The notes under the pieces are model-generated. The model worked only from the letters and a program-made list of their open reading frames with translations, ran no database searches and had not been told where the DNA came from. A DNA stretch of 64,000 bases from Adenophora triphylla var. japonica (lineage: Eukaryota; Streptophyta; Magnoliopsida; Asterales; Campanulaceae): assembly GCA_022495995.1 (NCBI GenBank), contig JAFEMH010001294.1, positions 372,001 through 436,000 on the forward strand, read 5' to 3'. Positions 1 to 11,029 of this stretch are shown one piece after another (position 1 is the stretch's first letter; each line of letters begins with the position of its first letter). A program made the position numbers and the translations under genes.

Positions 1-146
1 ATCAAGGGGTTGATATTTCATTCTGGGCTATTGGCCGCAGCAGAAGAACAACGAAACTTCTTTGGTATAGAGTGATAATTTTTTAACTTGTGGCGGATGC
101 ATCACACAATTGTAGATCGACTTCTGAAGCAGCGGAACTGCATATG

Positions 147-338
147 ACTTTTCAAGTTAATGGAGCACTAGAAGGTGCATTCAAGTATACCCACCAATTT
201 ATAGCTCTTTCATGGAAACAAGCATGGAAGGCGACCCAAGTCTGCATTCAGGAATAAAGACCGCAAGTTTCAGAATAAAGTTGACTCGAAGTCTTTGCCA
301 TACTTTAAGTATATGACAAAATAAAATCTTATATCATA
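147..338. repeat. Duplicated non-coding unit, copy 1
   Basis: The stretch from the GTTAATGGAGCACTAGAAG block through the ATTTATAGCTCTTTCATGG and AAAGACCGCAAG blocks recurs at about 3735-4335 and, from the ATTTATAGCTC block onward, at about 44590-44740. A short open frame through 100-255 could read as protein, but I recognise no family and it stops at once in the other copies. This copy lacks the roughly 430-bp block that sits between the two halves in copy 2. It is probably a remnant of a duplicated locus; function unknown. Confidence 0.6.
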
Positions 339-625
339 CTCCCTTCGTCCATTTACATGGTTCCCAGTTACTGTTCTCACGTAAATTAAGGAGGAAATAT
401 TATATTGAAAGTGTTGTGAGTGTGAAAATAAAATAGGAGAGAGAATGAGTGGAGGGAATAGTAAATTATAATGGTGTTGTGAGTATTAAAATAATGAAGA
501 GAGAGAGAATGAGTGGAGGGAATAGTAAAGATTCTTTTCCATTTTAGGTAAAAAAAACAAAGTGTGAACCATGTAAATGGACGCCCAAAATAGAAAGTGT
601 GAACCATGTAAATGGACGGAGGGAA
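339..625. mobile_element. Stowaway-type MITE
   Basis: The ends are inverted repeats, CTCCCTTCGTCC on the left and GGACGGAGGGAA on the right, flanked by TA on both sides (337-338 and 626-627). Both the ends and the TA duplication are the hallmark of Stowaway (Tc1/mariner-related) MITEs. The element is 287 bp and non-coding. Inside it, a block of about 55 bp (GTTGTGAGT...GAGTGGAGGGAATAGTAAA) is repeated at about 412-469 and 475-530, and the right terminal repeat (AAGTGTGAACCATGTAAATGG) is duplicated at about 560-580 and 595-615. Confidence 0.85.
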
Positions 626-1619
626 TATATAATATATGATGAGTAAACTTGTTTGATTCATCTAGGCAATGGGATTAAAACAGTGGTCTCGGATTATTTT
701 TTCGACTTTTAGATTTTGAAATATTGTATTTTAAAAATTTAAAAGGACAAAAAGGAAAAGAGAGAAATATATTGTATTTAAATTTTTTTAGATATTATAC
801 GGAAAAAAAAGAGAGACATAGAGAGAGAGGCGACTGGGAATGGGAAGATGGGCACGTGAGTGGCGTGAGTGTGGCCGGGGGTATTTTGGTCAAGAAAAAT
901 TATAGGGACTTTATTGGTAAGTTTTGAAAATATTTGGTTTTATTGGTTGTTTACATTTATCTGAGGGACTTATTGGTCAAAGTCTCTATCACAAATTATG
1001 AATTTAAAAAGTATAAGCGAATTTGAATCCCACAATTAATTTTGTTCATCTAATTTGAGATTATACTTGGAATTGGAGATGGCAAGTTTTTTTGTTTTTC
1101 AAACACTGCATTAATAATTGTTGAGTTGACCCATTGTACTATTTGTTAATCGCTAATTTGACCATTAATATTTGACGCTTTTAAGTATCACTTTCGTACT
1201 AAATTATGAAACCTTCAAACAAAACCGTAATGGTTGAATAAAAACTATTTCACCTCTTATATCAATAGTAGAGTCATTTTTTGTCATTTTTTCACTTTTT
1301 TTTCAATTTTTAGAAAAATAAATAAATAAAAGCTCTGATATTTATTAAAATTGACTCTTATTATTTAAGTATATGACAAAATAAATCTTATATCATATAT
1401 ATATAAGAATTATTTTTACACTTTTTTGTTTTTAGGAAAAAAAAACTCTGATTTTTATTAAAAATGACTCTTATATTTTATGTATAAGACAAAATAAAAT
1501 CTTATATCAAAAGTGAGTCATTTTAATAAAATTTTATATCAAAATAATATTATTTAAACTATAATACTAAAATTATACATAAAATTTAAGACTAAAATTA
1601 GTCTTATATATAAAATATA
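626..1619. other. AT-rich spacer
   Basis: I see no gene here. The 33-bp sequence ending in AAATCTTATATCATA at 304-338 returns at 1363-1397, so the intervening 1 kb, including the MITE, looks like an insertion relative to the related segment at 44.6-46.3 kb. From 1398 to 1619 the sequence is collinear with about 44760-44955. Confidence 0.5.
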
Positions 1620-2838
1620 GGGAAAATATAGATATATGCCCTTATACTTAGATCAAGGATGCAAATATGCCCTTATACAAATTAATTGTCATATTTGCCC
1701 ATGTACTCAAGAAAAATGTGAGTATATTTGACGATCGTTAACTTTTCGTCCAAAAATTAACGAAAATGTTGACTAAGAAGGTTAAGTGGAATTTAGGATG
1801 TAACATGCGAGAAAAATTGCACATGTGGAATTTTTGATGAGCATTGCAGGAACATATTTACATAATTCTCATAGTATAAGGGCATATCTACATCTTAAAC
1901 CTAAGTATAAGGGCATTAATCAATATTTTCTTTTTACCTCTTCGTAACCACCATTGCCCGATTCCACCAACACCATTATCACCACCACATTACCACCATT
2001 ACTACTTCTCAATACTACTATTAACACCACCTTCAACACTACATCCATCGTCACCATTAGCACTACCATCACCGCCACTGTCACTACCACCACCAATACC
2101 ACGAACACCATCACTTCCACTATTACTCACCAGCACCATCACTTCTACTAATTTTAGTTGGGCTTTGATATTAGTGGTGACATTGATGTTGGTGAAAGTG
2201 GCTTTGATGTTGGTGGAGGGTAAGTAGCAGCAATGGTGGTAATAACGGTGGTAGAAGATGGTTGTGAGTGTTGAGTGGTGGTGGTAGTGTTAAGTGTTGG
2301 TGATGGTGATAACGTAGAAGTGGAGATGAATATGGTGTTGGTGGTAGTGGTGAGATGGCGGTGATGGTGTTGAATTGGTAGTGCTAGTGATAGTGGTGAA
2401 GTGGTGTATTTGTAGTTACGATGGTGGTGAATAATAGTGGTATTATTGGTGATGGCGGTGGTAAGCGGTGGTAATGATTGTAATGATGATGGCGAGCAAT
2501 GATGGTGGTAGTGATGGTGATGGTTGAAAGAGAAAATATTGATTTATGCCCCCTATAATTAGGTTTAAAATGCAAATCTGCCCTTGTACTATGGGATTTA
2601 AGTGAATACGCCCTTTCGATCCTCATCAGAAATTCCACGTGTGCAATTTTTTTCCACGTATTACACCCTAAATTTCTCCTAATCTGCTTAGTCATCATAT
2701 TCGTTAATTTTTGGATGGAAAGTTAACGGTGGTCAAATATACTCACATTTTTCTTGGTGAATGTGGCATTTAATTTGTATAAGGGAATATTTGCATCATT
2801 GGCCTATGTACATAGGCATATATCTAAATTGTCATTGA
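1620..2838. mobile_element. Foldback element with trinucleotide-repeat interior, copy 1
   Basis: About 310 bp at 1622-1937 is repeated in inverted orientation at 2527-2836; both arms contain AAAAATGTGAGTATATTTGA and AAAATTGCACA-type blocks. Between them, 1940-2150 is CAC/CCA/CAT-rich and 2160-2525 is GTG/GGT/ATG-rich on the same strand, so the interior is also roughly self-complementary. The whole 1.2 kb could fold on itself. Reading frames here encode only Val/Thr/His runs and are not genes. A second copy lies at 44955-46251. No target-site duplication could be defined, because the flanks are shared between the copies. It could be a MULE-like or foldback DNA element, or a duplicated palindrome. 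Confidence 0.65.
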
Positions 2839-3035
2839 AAATAACAATCTCATGTAACAAATACATAAATACACAAACACATGAACACATTCATTGTACA
2901 AACACATTCAATTTAAATATTTCACCAAACTTAACACTATCTTCAAAAAAATTCAAACAAAGTTCTGATCTCTCAACAATATTTTGCATCAAAAACAAGG
3001 ATATTTTTTTGATATTAAAAATATAAATGACATGG

Positions 3036-3036
3036 C

Positions 3037-3095
<59 letters not shown>

Positions 3096-3098
3096 AAA
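3036..3098. repeat. (AGAA)n microsatellite
   Basis: About fifteen uninterrupted AGAA units. Confidence 0.97.
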
Positions 3099-3734
3099 CA
3101 AATTAAATGGGTTTGTTATACATAAAACAAAAGAAATAACAATAAATCCTTCTAAAAAACACACACACAAGGTGGCAAGGTTTATCTCTGTATCAATAAT
3201 AAGTGTTAGGACCATAAAAGGCAAATAAATCAACAACACAACATTCAAATAAAATTATTCCTCCAAGTTACTTGAAGTCTTTTGTTCTTAAGAGGTTTGG
3301 TCTTCAAGTTGTTTTGGTTTTCCATTTTTCTAGATCCATGAAGAACGATTGTTAAGAATCAATCCTTTATACTTTACTGCCTTGTGCAGATTTTGGGATT
3401 TGATTCATAAGTTTTAGATATAGAGTTTTAGTCTTTTAGTATTTTGCAATTGTTCTTGAGTCAAGAACATATTGTCTTTTTATTTTCTTTCACTGTAATC
3501 GTTTTAGTTACTTGTACTCTGCAAGTCGTTTTTAATAGTGAAAGTTTTCTAGCAAGTTAATCTTGTTGTATTCTGAGTTTTTATATTCCGCTGCGTTTTT
3601 ACTTTAATTATGTTTGTGTGCGTTTGATCATTTACTTGTTCAGGTGTGCACACTGGTACGCACCAGTAACAGTTTTCCATAACAGTCCTAGCTACAATTT
3701 TTTCGGACATTCATCATTTGGTGGGCTTTTGTGA
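3099..3734. other. Spacer, possible LTR or U5-like remnant
   Basis: No gene is supported. The T-rich tract at 3290-3660, with phrases such as TTATATTCCGCTGCG, resembles the R/U5 part of plant LTRs, but I find no partner LTR, TSD or coding domain in the window. Confidence 0.3.
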
Positions 3735-4340
3735 TGACATTTAAGTTAATGGAGCACTAGAAGATGCATTCAAGTATACCCACCATGTTGTAGAAATTTA
3801 TTACCCTGTCCATATAGACAGTTTAAATTTAGTAATTAGCAAAATCAAACTTTGATCAAAGCTTTAAGAAATTTTAATTACCTAATAAAATTTTAAAACT
3901 TGATAATGGTGCATCATACGAATACTATCAATACCAAATTTTTAATTTTCCACTTGGCCGTGTCAAGTAGCCAAGCAAGGTCGATATACTATAGACGGGT
4001 CTTTTAATCCACAAATTACAAATTGTTTGGGTACATGTATTTTAGATTGATCCCTCCACAAGTCTTTCAGACAAGACTTTTAGGTGGTCCGTCCACAAGT
4101 CTTTTCATCTGGCTACTAGGAGGGAAAAATAAAGTCAAGTCTTCATCTTGGGTCCATATGAGCAAACTTCCAAGTCTGGTACATCTATTTTATAATTGAC
4201 AGGGCTTTGTCATCAATTTATAGCTCTTTCATGGAAACAAGCATGGAAGGCGACCTAAGTCTGCATTCAGGAATAAAGACCGCAAGTTTTAGAATAAAGT
4301 TGACTCGCTGTTCTTCAAAGTCTTTTTACTTTAAGTAAGA
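3735..4340. repeat. Duplicated non-coding unit, copy 2, with a 430-bp insert
   Basis: 3740-3783 matches copy 1, and the match resumes at 4216-4335. The insert between them includes 4049-4215. This is the reverse complement of the host sequence now split by the Tat element (27090-27236 joined to 44559-44591), so that block lies in opposite orientations in the two copies. Confidence 0.6.
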
Positions 4341-4575
4341 CACGTGCAATGCACATGTTTCATGCTTCATTAGTTTTTTAACTGGCCATATTCAAAAATA
4401 TACCTAATTGCACCAAAATGACAAACTCAATAACCAACTTGTTACAAATGCAAATTCGATAACCAATTGAAACATCTCGACAAACTCAGGTAACTAAAAT
4501 GCAATTTGCCCTTTATTAAACTATCTTGTATTTTATCCATTGTTTTTCAGCTTGAGAAAGCCTTTGATTCAAAAC

Positions 4576-5804
4576 TGAAAGGCCCTTGCTTGATATGCAG
4601 ATGATCAGACAGCTATGGTATTGGCTTAGCTGTCAGATGATAATTGAATTGTGCAGCGGAATAAAAGAGGTTTGAAATAATGGTAGGACAACAAATACAA
4701 AGAAATAATGCAAGTGTGTGAATGTGATTGCAAAAATGTAATAACACAGAGAATTTAAAGTGGTTCAGAGTTCACTCCTCCTACATCCACCCCCACTGTC
4801 AAACTTGACAAGTGAGATCAATTTTATTATAATCTTTAATCAACAAAAATTACAAATGATTGATTCAGGCAAGTTCCTTGAACTTCCTCTTCCTAATTAG
4901 TACAGTCAACTAGGGATACACTTAAAGTACAGTCTTAAGTGCTTTTACAACTTGAAGTACAGTCTCAAGATTTTACAAAATAACTAATACACTCAAAGTA
5001 CAGTCTTGAGTGATTACAAACTGATTCTACACCTAAAGTACAGTCTTAGGTTTTAGGGATTTGTGAATTAACACACTGGGGTTGTTTTTGTTGGTGAAGA
5101 GGTTTAGGGGAGAAGGTTTTGGTTTGGGACAGGGTTTTAAAGGTGAGGATTGGTGTGTGTGTGTGTGGATTACAGGAGGTGTGTGTGGGTGTTTGGAAAG
5201 GGTTTTTGACTGGGAAAATGAGTATTTTTCGGTGAATTTGTTAGAGGAAGAACTCCTCTATTTATACCCTTCAATGTAGCCGTTGGAATATGACTGTTGC
5301 AGCTACATTAATGAGCTTTGATCGGTCTTTGTCCCACTTGTCCACATGCAGTCTTCATGAGCCGTCTTGAGCCGCGAGCTTGAACCGAGAGCTTCTAGAA
5401 GGTCTTCAGTGGTCTTCATTGGTCTTCATTGATGGACTTGCTAGCCGTGAAGATGCAGGATCTAACTTGGTTGAAGTTTGTGGTAACAAGGTGTGAGACA
5501 GGAGATGGTCTGCCCGAGGACTCGAAGTCATAGCCGTCGATCATGGCAATGCTTAGCTATCGAGAGGATCTCTAATAAGGACTGAGCTGCACTTGATGAT
5601 CTTGATGACTTAGAGAGTGACTATGATTCATGTTTTTGATTGATTGTAAACATTGTATAAGGAAGAATCATAGCTGTCAGACTCATAGCTGTCAAAGTGA
5701 AGAATTATGACAGATAACATCTTTTGATATAAACCCTGTTCTATATATATATTCCTTTATCAAAACCAACTAACTAAGACATTGATCAAAGTTAGGTCCT
5801 AACA
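4576..5804 (-). repeat. SIRE-type 3' LTR
   Basis: This LTR is paired with 25769-27000. A TATA box, TATAAATAG on the minus strand, lies at 5258-5266. Its U3 side (5270-5700) holds repeated AGCCGT/TAGCTGTC motifs. Several of the differences between the two LTRs fall on these motifs. Confidence 0.95.
5258..5266 (-). promoter_or_regulatory. TATA box of the SIRE-type LTR
   Basis: The minus strand reads TATAAATAG. The equivalent site in the other LTR is at 26451-26459. Confidence 0.75.
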
Positions 5805-5820
5805 ATTTCCCCCTTTTTGG
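5805..5820 (-). promoter_or_regulatory. Polypurine tract of the SIRE-type element
   Basis: The minus strand reads CCAAAAAGGGGGAAAT directly before the 3' LTR, where plus-strand DNA synthesis is primed. Confidence 0.85.
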
Positions 5821-6136
5821 TAAAGGAAGATTTATTTAGAACATGTTATCACAAATTGATAATAGAAATAATAAAAAGAAGTAATCCAAGGAATCATATC
5901 AGGCAGAGGAAATCAAAATGAGATTGAAGACTTGGAATTAATCTCAGGATGAGAAGAGTTCACAAAATACTGTCATACAGACTGAGGCAAACAAAACAAA
6001 TTGTCTTTAACCAAAAAAAATGTTCCACAACAAATACAATTATTCATCACCAATTGATCATAGAATTCATCTCTTTCTTGCCCGGGCCGATAGAATCCGA
6101 TTTCTTTCATCCTCTAGCTCTCTTCTCATTTCAGGC

Positions 6137-9100
6137 TCAACTCCTCTCGTAGAAGAACTCATTGTTCCATTCCCTGTGACATCCTTTCATCATACTTGAA
6201 GTATTTGTCTTCCTTTGACTTCGCTGAGACCTTCTAAGGGGCATTTGATCATTTCGATTCTCATTGTGCCCCACAAATGTTTCTTCTTGTTCCCTGGTTT
6301 TCTTGTTCTTCAAGGGCACACCGGATTGATCCGGTTGTGACCGAACCGATACTTGAGCATTAGTGAAGGAATGAGTGAATTGCCGAGGAGGGTTGGAAAC
6401 TGTAGGGGATGGAAATATTGTTGGAGAGTCTTGATCGTGGCTTGAGGGAGCATCATTATCACTATCATTATCATAGCCGTCGTAGTCTCGAGGAAAGATC
6501 AATAACAGCTTCCGGCTCGCTTTGACCGACAAAGAATGGAAGATCTGAATTCTTTGATCTCGTGAATAGAGACCAACTTTTTGAAATGAGAGTTTTCATT
6601 GGGTGAGGTGAAGTTAAGAGGATCTATAGTGATGAAGGGTGAAAGGTATGGCTCAATTCCTGGATTAAGAGTTGGGGAAAAGATGTTGACAGTTTTGCTT
6701 AATAAAAGCATAATGGCACACTTTTGTTCAAACAGTGAAAGGAAAAGTGTTTTTGCAAGGTCAATGCATAGGGTGAAGACTAAACCCTTTGGCATATACA
6801 AGCATGAATTGAGTGAAGGAGAGATGAGTTGGCTGAAGAGAACTTCCCAATCAAGAAGAGTATTGGGAGTGATGAACTTTGGGAATGATGGGATTTGATG
6901 AACAAAGTTGGATGTGGAGGAGGATCTTGACAGTTGCCATTTTTCATAGGCAAAGAAAACTAACCCTGCAAGATTTCTTGCTACAACAATCAAACCATTT
7001 CTTGACAGTTCCCAGAATTTTGGATAGGTGAAGGGATTTGCTATTTCTGGGATGTGAGTTACATGGGGTAATCTTGTCCTTGCTGCTTTGATGGAAGACA
7101 TAGAGAAATCAATGCCACGCCTAAGCATCCAAGGTTCCCTTTGGGAAGGAAGGATTGATTTGGATTTGGAGGAATAGAATGACTTGGAGAACTGTGAGGA
7201 CCGTTAGGAATGGGATCACTGTCGATATGTCTTGACCTTGTCCACCCAGATTGGACTTTGTGGAGAGGCTTCAAAAGGTTCATTTTCAGGAATTGGAGAA
7301 GGTGGCTTGGAAGGTGCAGAGGATTGGGTTGAAACAGTTGGGATTGACTCAGAGGTTTGGCCAAGACTTTGATTAAGAGAGCTGGAAGTGAATTGAGATT
7401 TAAGGAGATTCAAGGCTGCCCTTACTTCACTTTTGGCCAATCTTTTCTCAAGGATAGCTATCATAGCTTCCTCATTTTCTTTAGTTCCATCAAGCACAAG
7501 GCCTTTGCAAGCATTCACAATTGAGTCTCCTTTTGAGACAAGAATGGGATTAATCTCAACTCCAACCTTCTTGAGATTTTGAATGACCTTAGAAGTATTA
7601 TCAAGATTCCCCTTTCAATTTCAACAAGTGTGATCATTTACGGTGTTCGCCTCAGAATGGAAGGGAAGGTATGGCTATCTACATTCATAGCCGTCACCTT
7701 GGGGTTTCTAGATGACTCACCGGTCCACTTCTTTTACGCATTAACCTAAGTCTCGAGTTCATCTAGGGCCACTACAGATTCTTCCTCACTTAGAAAGTCC
7801 TTAAGATACAAAAGAACAAAATTTTTCAAGGTCAGGGTTTCCATCCAACTCAATAGCCTCAATTGCTCTCGGGATTTTAGCTAACTGTTGAGGTTGGGTA
7901 GAGGGGATATTCTCATCAATGTTCCCCTTAAAGGTTGCTTATCTAATGGTTCTTTGAGATTGAGGATAGCTTCAATGGCCGACTTGATGACCCGAGCCGG
8001 GTGTGGATTTTGGGGAAATGGAAGGGGTAGATATTTTGGTTTTCTTTGATTTGGGTGCTTTCTTTTCAAGTTTTCTTTTCTTTGGTAATGATTTAGAAGG
8101 AATGGTTAAGGAAGATTGTACCTTTGATCTCGGTAGCCGTCTCGACCGGGAGGGGATAGCCGTCTCGAGGTCAGCTTTCCTTTGTGAAGGGTTTTGGATA
8201 GGGCAAGAGCTGCCTGAAGCTCTTGAGGATCTATGTTAGCATCACCAGCATCATCTTGATCCATAGTGTCAACCTCATGGCTATCAACATCACCTCTTTC
8301 TTCAACATTCTTAGCATGGCCGTCGAGATGGTTCCTTCACCGTCGCCTATCGATCATCCTTGCTTTTGCTCTTTTTGCTAGGAGATACCACAGTCCTTTT
8401 CAAAAGACTCCAGTTTTCTTGACATTGGTCTTTACTCCTCTTTTCATTCTCCTACTAGTAGCCAAAGCTATCAAATCTTTCCAATGATTAAGCTTTATTC
8501 TTGTTTCTTCAAGCATCTTTTCTTGGGCTTCTTTGAAACTTTCAAGGCTCATATCTCCAGCCTTCATAACAATTCCTTTCTTTTGTTTCAATGAAAAGGT
8601 TCTTTCATTGAAACATCTTGTTTCCGATGCCTTCACCGTCTTCACCATTTCTTGGATAGAGCAGGTTTGAGCTTTGGAATTAGAACCTCAAGAATTCCAC
8701 TCATGAATCTGAAGTTGTTCATCCTTCCACCTTGCTTCTTGAATTTGAGAGTAGAGGATGAGACTGCAAGTTGGAAATTATGGAGAAGGACAATGCACCA
8801 ATTTGTATCCTTGGTCATTAGGCTGAGCATCCGCTTCCACTCATTTGATCCCATTTGGTCAAATGAGGATTGTTTGCCATCAATGGCTTTGTTGACCACA
8901 TCCATCGTTGTTGACTTGAAGATATCATCTTTGTTCTTCACCATAGCTTTGTCTTGAACAAACTTTGAAGTCGTTGATTTTAACCCCAAGAAATTTTTCA
9001 TAAACCTGCCTTTAATCTTTCTCGATCCTCTATCCCATATATTTTTCACAAAGATCTTCTTTATTTGGAATTCCATAGACATCACTAACCATATCTTGAG

Positions 9101-9360
9101 TGATAGTTATCTCTACATTTTCTATGGTGGCGTTTATTGAATTATCTTCATTGTTTCTTCTTCCTACCAAATAAATTTCTCCTCGCAGAGTTCTTCATAA
9201 ATTGGGGGTTTAGCTCCCATAAAATCAAGTAATTCATTTACCTCAAGCAGTTCTTTGATGAGGATTCCAACTTCGTAGTCATAGAAGTTGGGTTTGATGA
9301 AGTAACCATGAAAGCATCCGGGTACATTGCTTTTGGGTCCGCCATTGATGCTTTGAAAAA
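6137..9360 (-). pseudogene. Degraded env-like/3' ORF of the SIRE-type element
   Basis: Between the RNase H region and the 3' LTR, the minus strand carries long, frame-shifted open stretches (about 9360-9150, 9085-8400, 7518-6499 and 6532-6137) that read as one protein after frame changes. Visible features are an acidic, Ser/Asn/Asp-rich tail followed by a basic RRSQRSQRK patch near the C-terminus, and a hydrophobic stretch near 6700-7000. Sireviruses often carry an envelope-like ORF at this position, and that is the sole basis for the name. I see no definite fusion peptide or transmembrane anchor, so the role is unknown. AGCCGTC-type motifs occur inside it too. Confidence 0.45.
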
Positions 9361-9929
9361 GAATTAGGGTTGGAGAAATACGATGGTAGATTGGAGAGGG
9401 AAAGAGAAGAAATTTAAACTGAGGGTTAAGGAAAAAGGAATTTTGGTGATTGCGAAAGAGAGAGAGAGATAAATGATGAGTGGAACGTGGGTTTTAATGA
9501 GCATTGGGGGTTACAAAGTTAAGTAACTGTTCATATGAACAAAGGGTTTTTACCCTTCCCCATGTTGAGACATTTATTCCCACAAAACACAAGAAGAACA
9601 TTCTCTTTTTTTCAAGGAGATTTGCAGTGGAAGAGGCGGCAAAGGAAGTGACAATTGTGAGCAATTAACACGATCAAATCACTTAAAGTTTGCTTTAACC
9701 TAGTCATTGAAAGAAATCTCTGACAGCTTAAGCTAGTTTGAATGATGATTGCCGTCTGAGATAGCTAGGTGAAAATTTTCCTATAAAACAATGAAAACTT
9801 CAGAGGAAAATTATTCGTATTGATTTACAAACAAAAATGGGAAGATTTTCTTCAAAGTTTAATCCAAAGGTTATGGCTCAAACAAATTAAACAATTGGTC
9901 TTTGGGAAAAATGGTGAGGATGATTTGAT

Positions 9930-10670
9930 GAGTGATGAGATGGAGATAGATAGAGAGACTTTCAACATTGTTGAAAGTTCGAGAGAGTGAATGATAAGGG
10001 TAAGAAAAAGAGAGTGAGGGTTGATGAAGACATAGAAATGAAGGAGGTAGTCAGGGAAAAGATTGACAAGAAGGAGGGAGAAGGAATAAGACTTTTTGGG
10101 AAGACAATCAAAGTTGATCAAGGAGAGTCAAGTAAGGGAAGGAGTAAGGTAGAAAGGGTATACACATTGGGGAGTTGGTAAAGCAGACAGAGCTCGCATA
10201 CCTAAGGAGAGAAGCTTAGCCGTCAGAAAAAGGTTGAGCAAGATAAGCTTTATACACCCGTGAGCAGGATTCTCTTTCTCCAGGAGTTGGTTTGTTGGAA
10301 GGTAGAGGAGATAACTTTGCAGGAGTGCATATATCTCCTTCTTCAACCATCTCATACCTGTTCAACCAGGTTGTAGGTTGCTTCAGCCCCGCAAGAGCAC
10401 CCCATCAAGGGAGTAGGGTGGAGTCAAATGTTGGTCAACCATTTGCAATCACAGGGAATGGTTCTTTTTCAGGAGAATTTAGCTTTGTTACTCCAATGGA
10501 GGGATTGCTTCACCATATGATCCAGCTTGAAGAGTGGTGGCCTAGAAGGGCAAGTCCTTCTCTCCAATATTCAGCTATTTCCATTGATCCTTTCTTGGAG
10601 AGGCACCCAAAGTGTGGTTGCAGAGGTACCAACAAACCTTGCAATCAACTCAGAGGCTAGAAATGAAGGA
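9930..10670 (+). pseudogene. Possible captured sequence with plus-strand reading frames
   Basis: Within the minus-strand copia element, the plus strand has two consecutive open stretches in different frames. The first (9930-10181) is Lys/Glu-rich and contains GIRLFGKTIK, similar to the short LFG-type motif found in some plant transcription factors. The second (10292-10660) contains a Phe/Gly-rich stretch, a tryptophan-rich EEWWPRRA segment and a CGCRG cysteine cluster. I do not recognise the family. The composition differs from the surrounding env-like region. It could be a captured host gene piece, an antisense ORF of the element, or chance. Confidence 0.3.
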
Positions 10671-11029
10671 ATGAGTGCCGGTGGAGGGTCTGGGAGACTG
10701 TGACATTTCCAAAGAATGTCTGACAGCAAAGGAGAAGGTTTGAAGAGAAAAGAGTGGATCTGAGGATTGTTTGGTTTGGAAGAAGTTTTTGTTGGGTAAG
10801 TTGAGATGAGAGAGAAGAATTTGATGGGTTATTTGTATGTTTTTGTTGTAAGTTTTTGTTGTTTTTGGTTTTCAAGGCTTTTGGATTGATAGTCATGGAT
10901 GGCTTGTTAGGAATGTGTATGAGGTAATAGCTATCGTGCAACATTGTGATAGCATTACTCTGTTTGTAATCCTCTTTTGTTTAAGAAGAACACCCCTTTT
11001 ATTTTGGCATATTAATCATCCCAAGCATG

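Noticed and set aside
1920..2151. Overlapping open frames rich in Val/Thr on both strands
   Set aside because: They are translations of CAC/CAT trinucleotide repeats in the foldback element. The same applies to 2384-2698 and 45206-45488.
5082..5279. 65-codon frame in the SIRE-type LTR
   Set aside because: GT-rich LTR sequence with no homology or conserved partner in the other LTR beyond the repeat itself.
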